From the NCBI RefSeq assembly GCF_000768335.1, contig NZ_AVPT01000008.1:40912-104911 (forward strand): a stretch of 64,000 nucleotides of DNA. The letters are read 5' to 3'. The notes beneath the pieces are model-generated. The model made no database searches and was not told the origin of the DNA. It saw only the letters and a list, made by a program, of their open reading frames with translations. The DNA is from Lysobacter arseniciresistens ZS79. GTDB taxonomy: Bacteria > Pseudomonadota > Gammaproteobacteria > Xanthomonadales > Xanthomonadaceae. The stretch's first letter is position 1, and the number at the start of each line of letters is the position of its first letter. Position numbers and translations under genes: made by a program. Positions 18,033-27,530 of the stretch are shown here, in pieces.

Positions 18033-20336
18033 ATGGATACGACGAGGCGGTTATGGCTGGGGCTTGGTGCCCTGCTGATCGTCAGCTTCGGCATCATGCT
18101 GTGGATGGGACGCGATCTTTACCAGACCGCGCCGCCCATTCCCGAGCAGGTTGTCGCCGAAAACGGGCAAGTGCTCTACACCCGCGCCGACATCGACGCC
18201 GGCCGCCAGGTCTGGCAGAGCATCGGTGGCCACCACAACGGTTCGATCTGGGGCCACGGCGCCCTGCTCGCACCCGACTGGTCGGCCGAATGGCTGCACC
18301 GCGAAGCGATCGCGATGATGGACATCCGCGCGCGCCAGCAGTTCGGCAGCACCTACGCCGAGCTTGAAAAGCCGGAGCAGGCGCGGCTGGAGCAGCAGAT
18401 CCGCCCGCTGCTGCGCACCAATACCTACGACCCGCAGACCGGCACGATCACCGTCTCCGACGAGCGTGCCGTGGCGATCGCCGAGGTGGCCGCGCACTAC
18501 ATGAGCGTGTTCTCCAACGACCCGGCCACCGCCGACCTGCGCGAGGCCTACGCCCTGCGCGAGAACCCGGTGCCGGACATGGAGCACCGCCGGCAGATGA
18601 CGGCGTTCTTCTTCTGGGCGTCGTGGGCCACGGTCACCGAGCGCCTGGATGACGACACCGGCCTGTCGTACACCCACAACTTCCCGCACGAGCCGCTGGT
18701 GGGCAACAAGCCCAGCGCCAGCAGCTTCATGTGGTCGATGTTCTCGATCCTCTTCATGATCGCCGGCATCGCGCTGCTCGCGTGGCACTACGCGGTCTGG
18801 CACTCGAAGGAACCCAAGATCGAGCCGCCGCTGAAGGACCCGTCGCTGAGCATCGTGGTGACGCCGTCGATGCGCGCGGTCGGCAAGTATTTCTGGCTGG
18901 TGATGGCGCTGTTCCTGACCCAGATCCTGCTGGGCGCGACCACCGCGCACTACCAGGTCGAGGGCCAGGAGGCCTACGGGCTGGCGCTGTCGGAGGTGCT
19001 GCCGTATGCGTTGACGCGCACCTGGCATACCGAGCTGGCGATCCTGTGGATCGCGACCGCCTGGCTTGCCACCGGCCTGTACCTGGCACCGGCGATCTCC
19101 GGGCATGAACCCAGGTTCCAGCGCCTCGGCGTCAACTTCCTGTTCGTCTGCCTGATCATCATCGTGGTCGGCGCGTTCGCCGGGCAGTGGTTCGCGGTGA
19201 TGCAGAAGCTCGGGCTGGAGAACAACTTCTGGTTCGGCCACCAGGGCTGGGAATACACCGACATCGGCCGCTTCTGGCAGGTCTTCCTGTTCATCGGCCT
19301 GCTGCTGTGGCTGGCGCTGATGGGCCGCGCCCTGTGGCCGGCACTGCGCAGGAAGAACGAGACCACCTCGATCGCCGGATTGTTCTTCCTGTCCACCGTG
19401 GCCATCGCACTGCTGTACGCGGCCGGCCTGATGTGGCGCGAGAACACCCACATCTCGATCATCACCTACTGGCGCTTCTGGATCGTGCACCTGTGGGTGG
19501 AAGGCTTCTTCGAGGTCTTCGCGGTCGCGGTGATCAGCTTCATCTTCGTCAAGCTGGGGCTGGTGCGCGGCAAGTCGGCCACCATCAACGTGCTGTTCGC
19601 GACCATCGTGTTCATGGCCGGCGGCGTGCTGGGCATGTTCCACCACCTGTACTTCGCCGGCGTCACGACAGGCATCATCGCGGTCGGTGCGAGCATCTCG
19701 GCGCTCGAAGTGGTGCCGCTGGCGCTGATCGGCATGGAGGCCTACGACACCTGGAAGAACGGCCGCGCCACGCCGTGGATGCAGCGTTACAAGTGGCCGA
19801 TCCTGTTCTTCATCGCGGTCAGCTTCTGGAACCTGGTGGGCGCCGGCCTGCTCGGCTTCCTGATCAACACCCCGCTGGCGCTGTACTACATGCAGGGCAC
19901 CAACCTGACCGCCGCCCACGGCCACACCGCGCTGTTCGGCGTGTACGGCATGCTCGGCATCGGCCTGATGCTGTACTGCCTGCGCGGCATGCGGCCGGAG
20001 CGCCGCTGGCTCAACGGCCTGCTCAGCGGTGCGTTCTGGAGCTTCAACATCGGCCTGGCGCTGATGACGGTGCTGACGCTGCTGCCGATGGGCGTGCTGC
20101 AGCTGGAGGCCAACCTGACCCAGGGCTACTGGTACGCCCGCTCGGCGGAGTTCATGAACCGCGCGATCATCGACGTGCTGGTGTGGCTGCGCGTTCCGGG
20201 CGACACCATCCTCGCGGTGGGTGCGTTCCTGGTGGCGCTGTTCGTGATGTCGCTGTGGCTGGGCCCGCGCCCGGTCAGCGAGCCGTCGCGCGAGCAGGAG
20301 CGGCTGGCACGCCGCTCGGGCGTCAACGAGGGCTGA
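18033..20336 (+). CDS. norB: quinol-dependent nitric oxide reductase (qNor)
   Basis: A 767-aa integral membrane enzyme reducing NO to N2O. The length and the long N-terminal periplasmic domain (residues about 40-200, with GGHHNGSIWGHGALLAPDWSA) mark the single-subunit quinol type, not the cytochrome c-dependent NorBC. The C-terminal part has the haem-copper oxidase fold with about 12 helices. Haem and FeB ligand His residues are seen in TWHTELAI, GMFHHLYFAG and AAHGHTALFGVYG. The start at 18033 has GGGAG upstream; earlier in-frame codons lie before the FNR-predicted transcription start. A hairpin with a weak T-tract follows. It removes NO made by NirK. Confidence 0.96.
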   Translation: MDTTRRLWLGLGALLIVSFGIMLWMGRDLYQTAPPIPEQVVAENGQVLYTRADIDAGRQVWQSIGGHHNGSIWGHGALLAPDWSAEWLHREAIAMMDIRARQQFGSTYAELEKPEQARLEQQIRPLLRTNTYDPQTGTITVSDERAVAIAEVAAHYMSVFSNDPATADLREAYALRENPVPDMEHRRQMTAFFFWASWATVTERLDDDTGLSYTHNFPHEPLVGNKPSASSFMWSMFSILFMIAGIALLAWHYAVWHSKEPKIEPPLKDPSLSIVVTPSMRAVGKYFWLVMALFLTQILLGATTAHYQVEGQEAYGLALSEVLPYALTRTWHTELAILWIATAWLATGLYLAPAISGHEPRFQRLGVNFLFVCLIIIVVGAFAGQWFAVMQKLGLENNFWFGHQGWEYTDIGRFWQVFLFIGLLLWLALMGRALWPALRRKNETTSIAGLFFLSTVAIALLYAAGLMWRENTHISIITYWRFWIVHLWVEGFFEVFAVAVISFIFVKLGLVRGKSATINVLFATIVFMAGGVLGMFHHLYFAGVTTGIIAVGASISALEVVPLALIGMEAYDTWKNGRATPWMQRYKWPILFFIAVSFWNLVGAGLLGFLINTPLALYYMQGTNLTAAHGHTALFGVYGMLGIGLMLYCLRGMRPERRWLNGLLSGAFWSFNIGLALMTVLTLLPMGVLQLEANLTQGYWYARSAEFMNRAIIDVLVWLRVPGDTILAVGAFLVALFVMSLWLGPRPVSEPSREQERLARRSGVNEG

Positions 20337-20360
20337 GCAAACCGCCATTGATGGCAGTGC

Positions 20361-20393
20361 ACGGGGGCGGCTTCGGTCGCCCCCGTTCCGTTT
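20361..20393 (+). terminator. probable norB terminator
   Basis: Arms ACGGGGGCG/CGCCCCCGT around an eight-base loop, followed by TCCGTTT, 24 bp after the norB stop. Confidence 0.6.
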
Positions 20394-20424
20394 GTGGCGC
20401 CGGTCGATCGGGCGCCGGGGCGGA

Positions 20425-20438
20425 CTGATCTGGATCAA
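20425..20438 (+). promoter_or_regulatory. FNR/Dnr box of nnrS
   Basis: CTGAT-CTGG-ATCAA. The centre (20431.5) is exactly 41.5 bp before the nnrS ATG. The hexamer GAGACT, identical to that before azurin, sits at -10. No ribosome site precedes the ATG. Confidence 0.78.
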
Positions 20439-20472
20439 TGTTCCGTCACCGCGCGGTTGCGAGACTGTCGCC

Positions 20473-21690
20473 ATGGATAACCGCCCCCCCTCGTCCCCAC
20501 GGCAACTGGCTGCCGCCCCGCACCGGCTGATGTTCTTCATCGGTGCCACCAACCTGCTACTGGCGATGGCGTGGTGGGCCGCGTGGCTCGCAGCGGCGCG
20601 CTGGCCGGCGCTGTCGATGGCCCAGCCGGACCCGTACGCCGGCTGGCTGCACGCGTTCGTGATGCAGTACCAGATGTTGCCGAGCTTCATCTTCGGCTTC
20701 CTGCTGACCACCTTCCCCAAGTGGATGGGCCAGCCCGACGTGGACCGCTGGCGCTATGTGCCGGTCGGCGCGGGGCTGTTCGGCGGGCAGATCGCCACCC
20801 TGCTCGGCGCGATGGGCTGGGAAGCGGGCATCACCGTCGGCCTGCTGATGACGCTGGCCGGCTGGGTCGCCGGGCTGCTGATCCTCGGCCAGCTGTTGTG
20901 GCGCGACACGACCGGCAACTGGCATGCGCGCTCGTGCTTCGCCGCGCTGGCGCTGGGGCTGGTCGGCATCGTCTGCTGGACGGTGTACCTGCTCGGCGGA
21001 CCGGCGCAGTGCGCGTTCGCCAGCATCAAGATCGGCAGCTTCGGGCTGCTGCTGCCGGTGTACCTGACGGTCGCGCACCGGATGTTCCCGTTCTTCGCCA
21101 GCAGGGTGATGCCGGGCTACCAGCAGTGGAAGCCGCTGTGGCTGCTGGCGGCGTTCTGGCCGCTGGCTCTGGGCCACCTGGCGCTGGAGCTGCTGCATGC
21201 GTACGGCTGGCTGTGGCTGGTCGACGCGCCGCTGCTGGCGCTGACCGCGCTGATGCTGTGGCGCTGGTGGCCGCGCGGCCCCAAGCCCGGGATCCTGGCG
21301 GTGCTGTTCATCGGCATGGCATGGCTGCCACTGGCGTTCGCGCTGTACGTCGGCCAGAGCATCGCCTACGAGATGACCGGGGTGTACTGGCTCGGCCGCG
21401 GGCCGGCGCACGCGCTGTTCGTCGGCTTCTTCGGCAGCGTGCTGGTGGCGATGGTCACCCGCGTCACCCAGGGCCACTCGGGCCGGCCGATGATGATGCC
21501 GGCGGCGGCATGGTTCGCGTTCGTGGCGATCCAGGTGGTCGCGGCGATCCGGGTCGGCGCCGAGGTGCTTCCGGACGTGATGACCTGGCACGCGGTCGCG
21601 GCGATCGGCTGGCTGGTGGCGTTCGCACCGTGGGTGGTGCGGATCGGGCGGATCTACCTGGCGCCACGCGCCGACGGCAGGCCGGGCTGA
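20473..21690 (+). CDS. nnrS: NnrS-family haem/copper membrane protein
   Basis: A 405-aa protein with about 12 hydrophobic helices, typical of NnrS. The PHRLMFFIGATNLLLAMAWW start and the motifs HAFVMQYQMLPSFIFGFLLTTFPKW, LPVYLTVAHRMFPFF and VTQGHSGRPM are family hallmarks; the His residues are likely metal or haem ligands. NnrS proteins relieve nitrosative stress and are controlled by NO-responsive regulators in several denitrifiers. It follows norB and heads a likely operon with a SirB2-family gene 25 bp downstream. The mRNA is probably leaderless. Confidence 0.93.
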   Translation: MDNRPPSSPRQLAAAPHRLMFFIGATNLLLAMAWWAAWLAAARWPALSMAQPDPYAGWLHAFVMQYQMLPSFIFGFLLTTFPKWMGQPDVDRWRYVPVGAGLFGGQIATLLGAMGWEAGITVGLLMTLAGWVAGLLILGQLLWRDTTGNWHARSCFAALALGLVGIVCWTVYLLGGPAQCAFASIKIGSFGLLLPVYLTVAHRMFPFFASRVMPGYQQWKPLWLLAAFWPLALGHLALELLHAYGWLWLVDAPLLALTALMLWRWWPRGPKPGILAVLFIGMAWLPLAFALYVGQSIAYEMTGVYWLGRGPAHALFVGFFGSVLVAMVTRVTQGHSGRPMMMPAAAWFAFVAIQVVAAIRVGAEVLPDVMTWHAVAAIGWLVAFAPWVVRIGRIYLAPRADGRPG

Positions 21691-21715
21691 CGCCCGCACG
21701 AGGAAAGCGAGAGCG

Positions 21716-22117
21716 ATGATCGAGTTCTATCCGCAAATCAAGGCGGCGCATATCGGGCTGGCACTGCTCAGCGGCGGCCTGTTCGCACTGCGTGGCGCCG
21801 GCGTGCTGGCGGGCATGCGCTGGCCGCACTGGCTGGTGGTGCGCTGGACCAGCTACGCCATCGACACCTCGCTGCTGACCGCGGCGCTGATGCTGCTGAC
21901 GATCCTCCCCGGCGCGCTGTTCTCCAACGGCTGGCTGACGGTGAAGGTGCTGCTTCTGGTGGTCTATGTCGTGCTTGGCGTGTTCGCGATCAAGCGCGGC
22001 CGCACGCGCGCGGTGAAGGCGGCCTGCTACATCGCCGCGCTGGCGACCTTCGGCATGGTCTACACCATCGCCCGTGCCCACCACCCACTGGGGTTCCTGT
22101 ATGGCCTGTTCGCCTGA
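21716..22117 (+). CDS. SirB2-family membrane protein
   Basis: A 133-aa protein with four predicted membrane helices matching the SirB2 family (MIEFYPQIKAAHIGLALLSGGLFALRG at the N-terminus, WLTVKVLLLVVYVVLGV in the third helix). The conserved His in KAAHIG and in ARAHHP at the end could bind haem. The family's biochemical role is unknown. The gene has a GAAAGCGAGAG-type ribosome site and sits between nnrS and a PLP decarboxylase, one base from the next gene, so all are probably one operon under the nnrS FNR box. Confidence 0.85.
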   Translation: MIEFYPQIKAAHIGLALLSGGLFALRGAGVLAGMRWPHWLVVRWTSYAIDTSLLTAALMLLTILPGALFSNGWLTVKVLLLVVYVVLGVFAIKRGRTRAVKAACYIAALATFGMVYTIARAHHPLGFLYGLFA

Positions 22118-22118
22118 C

Positions 22119-24059
22119 ATGCCGCTGCCGCGCGCCACCGCGGCCGACCGGCCGTGGCTGGACGCGCTGTTCCTCGGCCCCTACGGCGAGAACGATGCGC
22201 TGCTGGAGAAACTCGTGGTCGAGTTCCTGCGCGACCACGTGTACTGGCGCCGCAACTTCCACCCCGAGGACCCGCCGGCGATCTCCACCCGCGCCGCGAT
22301 GCACCCCGAGTACCAGGCGCTGGAGGCACGGCTGCGCGGCGAACTGCACCAGCTGTCCGCCGCGCTCAAGCGCTCGGTGCCGTTCCACAGCCCGCGCTAC
22401 ATCGGCCACATGGCGTCGGACCTGCTGCTGCCCGGGCTGGCCGCGCAGATCCTGACCCTGCCGTACAACCCCAACAACGTCAGCGAGGATGCCGCGCCGG
22501 TCACCATCGAGCTGGAGGTCAAGGCCGGCCTGCAACTGGCGCGCATGCTCGGCTACCCGGACGACACCACGCGGCCGGACTGCGCGTTCGGCCACCTGAC
22601 CTCCGGCGGCACCGTCGCCAACTACCAGGCGTTGCGGCTGGCGCTGGCGCTGAAGGCGTTCCCGGTCGCGCTGCGCGCCGCCGGCGTGCCCGACATCGAC
22701 GTGCCCGGCGATGACTGGACCGCGTTCAACCTCGGGCCGGATGCCGGCATCGCCCTGCTCGACCGCGCCAACACGTGGCTTGCCGCGCAGCCGGCGCGCG
22801 AGCAGCGGCGCTGGGTGCGGGCGGTGCAGAAGGAACGCCTCGAGTTCCTCGGCATGGTCGACTTCTTCGCCCGCCACCCGGACCTCAAGGTGCCGAAGGT
22901 GCTGGCGCCGATCACCGCCCATTACTCGTGGAGCAAGGGCCTGAAGCTGCTCGGCCTCGGCCGCAACCAGCTGGAACTGCTGCCCGAGCGCGGCATGCGG
23001 CTCGACGCCGACGCGCTGGACGAGGTGCTGGCACGCTGCGAGCGCGAACGGCAGCCGGTGCTGCTGGCGGTCGCGGTGCTCGGCACCACCGAGTACGGCA
23101 CGGTCGACCCGGTCGACGCGGTGGTCGACGCGCGCGACCGCTGGACGGCGCAGGGACTTGGTTTCAGCGTGCACGTCGACGGCGCCTGGGGCGGCTACCT
23201 CGCCACCCTGTTCCGCAACGAGGACGGCGGCCTGCGCACGATCGACGAGGTCGGCGAGGGCTTCGCCCGCTTCCCGCTGCCGGAGGTGCACGCCGCGTTC
23301 GCCGCGCTCGGCCGCACCGACTCGGTCACGGTCGACCCGCACAAGCTCGGCTACCTGCCCTACGGTGCCGGCGCCTTCATCTGCCGCGACCACCGTGCGG
23401 TGGCGCTGCTGGCCGAGGCCGCCGACTACGTGTTCCACGACACGCGCGAGGACGATTACCACGCGCGCTACCGCCGGCTCGGCCAGTTCGTGCCGGAAGG
23501 CTCCAAGTCCGGCGCCGCGGCCGCCGCGGTCTACGTCACCCACAAGGTGCTGCCGCTCGACCACGCCCACTTCGGCCGGCTGCCGCGGCAGACCGTGCTC
23601 GCCGCCGAGGCCTTCCACGCCGGCAGCAAGCGCCTGGCGGCGGCGGTGGACGGCGTCGCCCGCGTGGCGGTGCCGTTCGCGCCCGACAGCAACCTGGTGT
23701 GCCTGGCGATCAACCCGGCCGGCAACGCCGACCTCGCCCACGCCAACGCCTTCGTGCGCCGCCTGCACGACGAGCTGCGCGCCGACCCGCGCCAGCCGTT
23801 GCAGATGAAGCAGTTCTTCGGCTCGATGACGACGCTGCGGCCGGAGGCGGTCGGCGAGGCCGAGATGGCGCGGATCCTGGCGCTGGTCGGCCTCGATCCC
23901 GCCACGCTCGACCCGGATGGCGATGACAACGACAAGCTGGTGATCCTGCGCCACACCCTGATGAACCCGTACCTGATCGACCACACCAACGGCATCAGCT
24001 ACATCGACGGCTACCTCGACCACCTCGCCCGGCGCATCCGCGCCCTGCTCGCGCCATGA
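22119..24059 (+). CDS. group II PLP-dependent decarboxylase-like protein
   Basis: A 646-aa fold-type I PLP enzyme of the Pyridoxal_deC family (aromatic amino acid, glutamate or aspartate decarboxylases). The TSGGTVANYQALRLAL phosphate-binding region, VHVDGAWGG (Asp that holds the pyridine nitrogen) and TVDPHKLGYLPYGAG with Schiff-base Lys at about residue 409 are present. The protein is about 150 residues longer than typical aromatic decarboxylases. The substrate cannot be told from sequence. It starts directly after the SirB2 gene; an earlier ATG at 22101 with GGGG upstream is possible. The stop overlaps the next gene (ATGA), so the two PLP enzymes are made together. Confidence 0.85.
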   Translation: MPLPRATAADRPWLDALFLGPYGENDALLEKLVVEFLRDHVYWRRNFHPEDPPAISTRAAMHPEYQALEARLRGELHQLSAALKRSVPFHSPRYIGHMASDLLLPGLAAQILTLPYNPNNVSEDAAPVTIELEVKAGLQLARMLGYPDDTTRPDCAFGHLTSGGTVANYQALRLALALKAFPVALRAAGVPDIDVPGDDWTAFNLGPDAGIALLDRANTWLAAQPAREQRRWVRAVQKERLEFLGMVDFFARHPDLKVPKVLAPITAHYSWSKGLKLLGLGRNQLELLPERGMRLDADALDEVLARCERERQPVLLAVAVLGTTEYGTVDPVDAVVDARDRWTAQGLGFSVHVDGAWGGYLATLFRNEDGGLRTIDEVGEGFARFPLPEVHAAFAALGRTDSVTVDPHKLGYLPYGAGAFICRDHRAVALLAEAADYVFHDTREDDYHARYRRLGQFVPEGSKSGAAAAAVYVTHKVLPLDHAHFGRLPRQTVLAAEAFHAGSKRLAAAVDGVARVAVPFAPDSNLVCLAINPAGNADLAHANAFVRRLHDELRADPRQPLQMKQFFGSMTTLRPEAVGEAEMARILALVGLDPATLDPDGDDNDKLVILRHTLMNPYLIDHTNGISYIDGYLDHLARRIRALLAP

Positions 24060-25138
24060 CCGGCGAGGCCGCCCTGCGCGAGTGGACCATCGAGGCGCTC
24101 GCCAGGCTGCGCCGCGAGGCCGCGCGCTCGGCCGACACCCACCTGCTGCGGCTGGAGTTCCCCGGTTTCCCGGGGATTGGCTTCTACTTCAAGGACGAGG
24201 CCGCGCACCCGACCGGCAGCCTCAAGCACCGGCTCGCGCGGTCGCTGTACCTGTATGCGATCTGCAACGGCCGGCTGCGGCCGGGGCAGCCGGTGGTGGA
24301 CGCGTCCTCGGGCAGCACCGCGATCTCCGAGGCCTGGTTCGCGCGCCTGCTCGGCCTGCGGTTCACCGCGGTGATGCCGGCATGCACCGCACCGCGCAAG
24401 ATCGCCGACGTGGAAGCGCTCGGCGGCCGCTGCGACCTGGTCGACGATCCCTCGCAGGTCTACGAGCGCGCTGCCTGGCACGCCGCGCAGGGCGCCTGCC
24501 ACCTCGACCAGTTCGGCCTGGCCGAACGCGCCACCGACTGGCGCGGCAACAACAACATCGCCGAATCGATCATCGGCCAGCTGGCCGGCGAACCGCAGCC
24601 GGAGCCGGCCTGGGTGGTCTGCGGCGCCGGCACCGGCGGCACCTCGGCGACGATCGGCCGCTACCTGCGCTACCGCGGCCTGCACACGCGGCTGTGCGTG
24701 GCCGACCCGGCGGGCAGCGCGTTCGCCGCCGGCTGGCGCGCCCGCGACCGCGGCGCGGTTGCCAGGGCGCCCACCGTGATCGAGGGCATCGGCCGCGCCC
24801 GGGTCGAGCCGGGCTTCGTGTTCGAGGTGGTCGACGAGGTCGTTGAAGTACCCGACGCGGCTTCGATCGCCGCGATGCGACTGCTGGAGGAACAGATCGG
24901 CCGGCGCTACGGCGGTTCCTCCGGCACCAACCTGGTCGCCTGCCTGCAGCTGGCCGCGCGCATGCGCGACGCCGGCGGGACCGGCAGTATCGTCAGCCTG
25001 CTGTGCGACCCCGGTGAGCGCTACGACCGCACGCTCTACGACCCGCAATGGCTGGCCCGCGCCGGCATCGACCCGGCCCCGGCCGAGGCGGCGTTGCGCC
25101 GGACGCTGGCGAGCGGCGCATGGCACGCGCTGGCCTGA
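24056..25138 (+). CDS. cysteine synthase-family PLP enzyme
   Basis: A 360-aa fold-type II PLP protein related to cysteine synthase and cystathionine beta-synthase. The Schiff-base Lys is K57 in HPTGSLKHRLA. The Asn/Gly/Ser substrate loop appears as ASSGSTAISEAWF and the PLP phosphate loop as GAGTGGTSATIGRYLR. In O-acetylserine sulfhydrylase the first loop is SxGNTG; here it is SGST, so another reaction (for instance a desulfhydrase or beta-elimination) is possible. Coupled by an ATGA overlap to the decarboxylase and followed by a REP pair. No sulfur-assimilation genes are nearby. Confidence 0.82.
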   Translation: MTGEAALREWTIEALARLRREAARSADTHLLRLEFPGFPGIGFYFKDEAAHPTGSLKHRLARSLYLYAICNGRLRPGQPVVDASSGSTAISEAWFARLLGLRFTAVMPACTAPRKIADVEALGGRCDLVDDPSQVYERAAWHAAQGACHLDQFGLAERATDWRGNNNIAESIIGQLAGEPQPEPAWVVCGAGTGGTSATIGRYLRYRGLHTRLCVADPAGSAFAAGWRARDRGAVARAPTVIEGIGRARVEPGFVFEVVDEVVEVPDAASIAAMRLLEEQIGRRYGGSSGTNLVACLQLAARMRDAGGTGSIVSLLCDPGERYDRTLYDPQWLARAGIDPAPAEAALRRTLASGAWHALA

Positions 25139-25154
25139 GCCCTGACAGCGCCAT

Positions 25155-25313
25155 GTAGGAGCGACGCAAGTCGCGACCGCGCAGACGGGTCGAACGCCTC
25201 GCAACGGGCAACCTGCTGGATACGCCCGGAGCCGGCTTCGTGGGGGCTGCACCGCAGGCAATGTGCTGCGTCTCCGACAACGACTGCATGTTCGCGACTT
25301 ACGTCGCTCCTAC
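25155..25313. repeat. GTAG-type REP pair in inverted orientation
   Basis: GTAGGAGCGACGCAAGTCGC plus GAC (25155-25177) is followed about 115 bp later by its inverted copy TCGCGACTTACGTCGCTCCT plus AC (25292-25313), differing at one internal base. Each unit starts with GTAG and forms a short hairpin, like the SMAG REP elements of Stenotrophomonas. The pair fills the gap between the PLP operon and ubiD. Confidence 0.85.
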
Positions 25314-25412
25314 AGGGGATGGGGTATCTGCGGACGGCGCACTTGACCGACATCAGGGCCGCTTCGCCGCCGCGCCACGATGCTGTCGCGTTCCTCACGC
25401 CGCGACGCATCC

Positions 25413-26921
25413 ATGGCCGACCACGACCTCCGCTCCTTCCTCGCCCGCCTCGAAAACGCCGGCCAGCTGCGGCGGGTCGCCGCGCCGGTCGACCCCGAGC
25501 TCGAGTCGACCGCGCTGTGCCTGCGCGCCCTGCGCGAAGGCGGTCCGGCACTGCTGATGGAGCGCCCGGTCGGCAGCGACCACCCGCTGCTGGGCAACCT
25601 GTTCGGCCATCGCGACCGGATCGAGGCGGCACTGGCCGGGCGGCCGCTGGCCAGCCTGCGCGAGCTGGGCGAGCTGCTGGCGGCGATCCGCGAACCGCGC
25701 TGGCCATCCAGCCTCAAGCAGGCGCTGTCGAGCTGGCCGGAACTGGCGCAGCTGGCCCACGTCGCACCGCGCCGCGTAGCCGGGGCGGCGTTCAACGAGG
25801 AGATCCTCGGCCCCGGCGACATCGACCTCGACCGGCTGCCGATCCAGCGCTGCTGGCCGGGCGACGCCGGCCGCCTGGTCACGCTCGGGCTGGTGATCAC
25901 CCGGGGCACCCGCAAGCCGCGGCAGAACATCGGCATCTACCGGATGCAGGTGATCGGCGCCAACCGGTTGATCATGCGCTGGCTGCCGCATCGCGGCGGC
26001 GCGCTCGACTTCGCCGACTGGCAGGCCGCGCATCCCGGGCAACCGTTCCCGGTGCTGGTGGCGATCGGCGTCGACCCGTGCACCACGCTGGCCGCCGTGG
26101 CGCCGGTGCCCGACACGCTGTCGGAGTTCGAGTTCGCCGGACTGCTGCGCGGCGAACGTACCCGCACCTGGCACAGCGACCGCACCGGACTGGATGCGCC
26201 GGCCGGCGCCGAGATCCTGATCGAGGGCGTGATCCATCCCGGCGACACCGCGCTGGAAGGTCCGTTCGGCGACCACACCGGCTACTACAACGCGGCCGAC
26301 CACTTCCCGGTGCTCACCATCGAGCGCATGCACCTGCGCCGCGGTGCGATCTACCAGGGCAGCTACATGGGCCGCGCGCCGTTCGACGAGCCCTCGGTGC
26401 TGGCATCGGCGCTGAACGAGGTGTTCGTGCCGCTCCTGCGCAAGGTGTTCCCGGAGATCGTCGACTTCTTCCTGCCGCCGGAGGCGTGCTCCTATCGCAT
26501 CGCGGTGGTGTCGATCCGCAAGCAGTACGCCGGCCACGCGCGGCGGATGATGATGGGCGTGTGGTCGTACCTGCGGCAGTTCACCTACACCAAGTTCGTG
26601 ATCGTGGTCGACGACGACATCGACGCGCGCGACTGGCCACAGGTGCTGTGGGCGATCTCGACCCGGGTCGACCCGGCGCGCGACACCATGCTGGTCGAGA
26701 ACACCCCGATCGACTACCTCGACTTCGCCACGCCGGTGGCCGGCATCGGCTCCAAGCTCGGCATCGACGCCACCCACAAGTGGCCAGGGGAAACCGCGCG
26801 CGCCTGGAGCCGGCCGATCGTGCCCGACCCCGCGGTCGAACGCCGGGTCGACGCGCTGTGGTCGACGCTGGCTCAGCCGCCGGGGACGACGAACTCCGGA
26901 TCGTCGAACAGCCGCGCGTAG
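25413..26921 (+). CDS. ubiD: UbiD, 4-hydroxy-3-polyprenylbenzoate decarboxylase
   Basis: A 502-aa prenyl-FMN-dependent decarboxylase acting in ubiquinone synthesis. The family signature runs through [53 protein letters not shown] (with the catalytic-side Glu) and the C-terminal [19 protein letters not shown]. The start at 25413 gives the usual N-terminus. It lies with ubiU and ubiV, which act in the O2-independent branch, so decarboxylation and hydroxylation steps are grouped. Its 3' end overlaps the end of the opposing gene at 26873 by 49 bp. Confidence 0.93.
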   Translation: MADHDLRSFLARLENAGQLRRVAAPVDPELESTALCLRALREGGPALLMERPVGSDHPLLGNLFGHRDRIEAALAGRPLASLRELGELLAAIREPRWPSSLKQALSSWPELAQLAHVAPRRVAGAAFNEEILGPGDIDLDRLPIQRCWPGDAGRLVTLGLVITRGTRKPRQNIGIYRMQVIGANRLIMRWLPHRGGALDFADWQAAHPGQPFPVLVAIGVDPCTTLAAVAPVPDTLSEFEFAGLLRGERTRTWHSDRTGLDAPAGAEILIEGVIHPGDTALEGPFGDHTGYYNAADHFPVLTIERMHLRRGAIYQGSYMGRAPFDEPSVLASALNEVFVPLLRKVFPEIVDFFLPPEACSYRIAVVSIRKQYAGHARRMMMGVWSYLRQFTYTKFVIVVDDDIDARDWPQVLWAISTRVDPARDTMLVENTPIDYLDFATPVAGIGSKLGIDATHKWPGETARAWSRPIVPDPAVERRVDALWSTLAQPPGTTNSGSSNSRA

Positions 26922-27391
26922 TCGGCCAGCGCCGCGCGCATCGGCGCGACCGGCGCGGTCGCCGCGGGGTTGTCCGCGAGCGCGCGAGCGCCGCCCATCA
27001 GGCGGGCCAGCACGTCGTGCAGGGCCGCGTCGGGCTCGGGGTCGAGCTTGCAGTTGGCGAACATGTATGCGGCCGCGCCGTTGACCGCGTCGGCCAGCTT
27101 GCGCACCTGCACCGGGTCCAGATGGGCGTGCTCGTGGTGGCCGAGCGCCTCGACCGCCGCGGCCATCCGCCGCATGCCCTCGCGCAGCGGTGCATCCGGC
27201 TGCCAGCGCACGTGGTCGGCGGCGATTTCGGGCGCCGGGCTGGCGCCATGGCCGGCGTGCGCGGCGTGATCCACCGGCTGGTGGGCGACGTGCTGGCCGG
27301 CCGCGCCGTGATCCACCGGCGCGTACGTCGCCGCGACCTCCCCGCCCCACAACAGCATCGGCACGATCATCATCGCGGTCACTCGCTTCAT
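26873..27391 (-). CDS. periplasmic His-rich helical protein (DnrO-like)
   Basis: A 172-aa protein with a signal peptide (residues 1-21) and a His-rich N-terminal part ([22 protein letters not shown]). A helical domain follows ([21 protein letters not shown], then [37 protein letters not shown]) with one Cys in a haem- or metal-protein-like helix bundle. Proteins of this layout near denitrification genes have been annotated DnrO, from memory; the function is unknown. The ATG has GGAG upstream and its promoter region faces ubiU, so both may use the FNR box at 27460-27473 (34-base leader predicted here). Confidence 0.65.
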   Translation of the reverse strand: MKRVTAMMIVPMLLWGGEVAATYAPVDHGAAGQHVAHQPVDHAAHAGHGASPAPEIAADHVRWQPDAPLREGMRRMAAAVEALGHHEHAHLDPVQVRKLADAVNGAAAYMFANCKLDPEPDAALHDVLARLMGGARALADNPAATAPVAPMRAALADYARLFDDPEFVVPGG

Positions 27392-27459
27392 GTCGGTTCT
27401 CCGGTGGGCGGCACGGCGCCCGTTGCATCGCAGCCTATCCCGCCGCCGGCGCCGATCAC

Positions 27460-27473
27460 CTGATCCACGTCAA
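27460..27473. promoter_or_regulatory. FNR/Dnr box between the DnrO-like gene and ubiU
   Basis: CTGAT-CCAC-GTCAA. For ubiU it predicts a transcript beginning near 27508, after the ATG at 27501 and before the ATG at 27531, which supports the latter as the true start. Confidence 0.7.
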
Positions 27474-27530
27474 TGACGCGGACGCGCGCCGGCACCGACC
27501 ATGCCCCATTCACGTTTCGGGGATCAGCGC

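Noticed and set aside
18051..20720. Open frame of 889 codons antisense to norB
   Set aside because: Composition is that of a reverse-strand shadow and norB is unambiguous.
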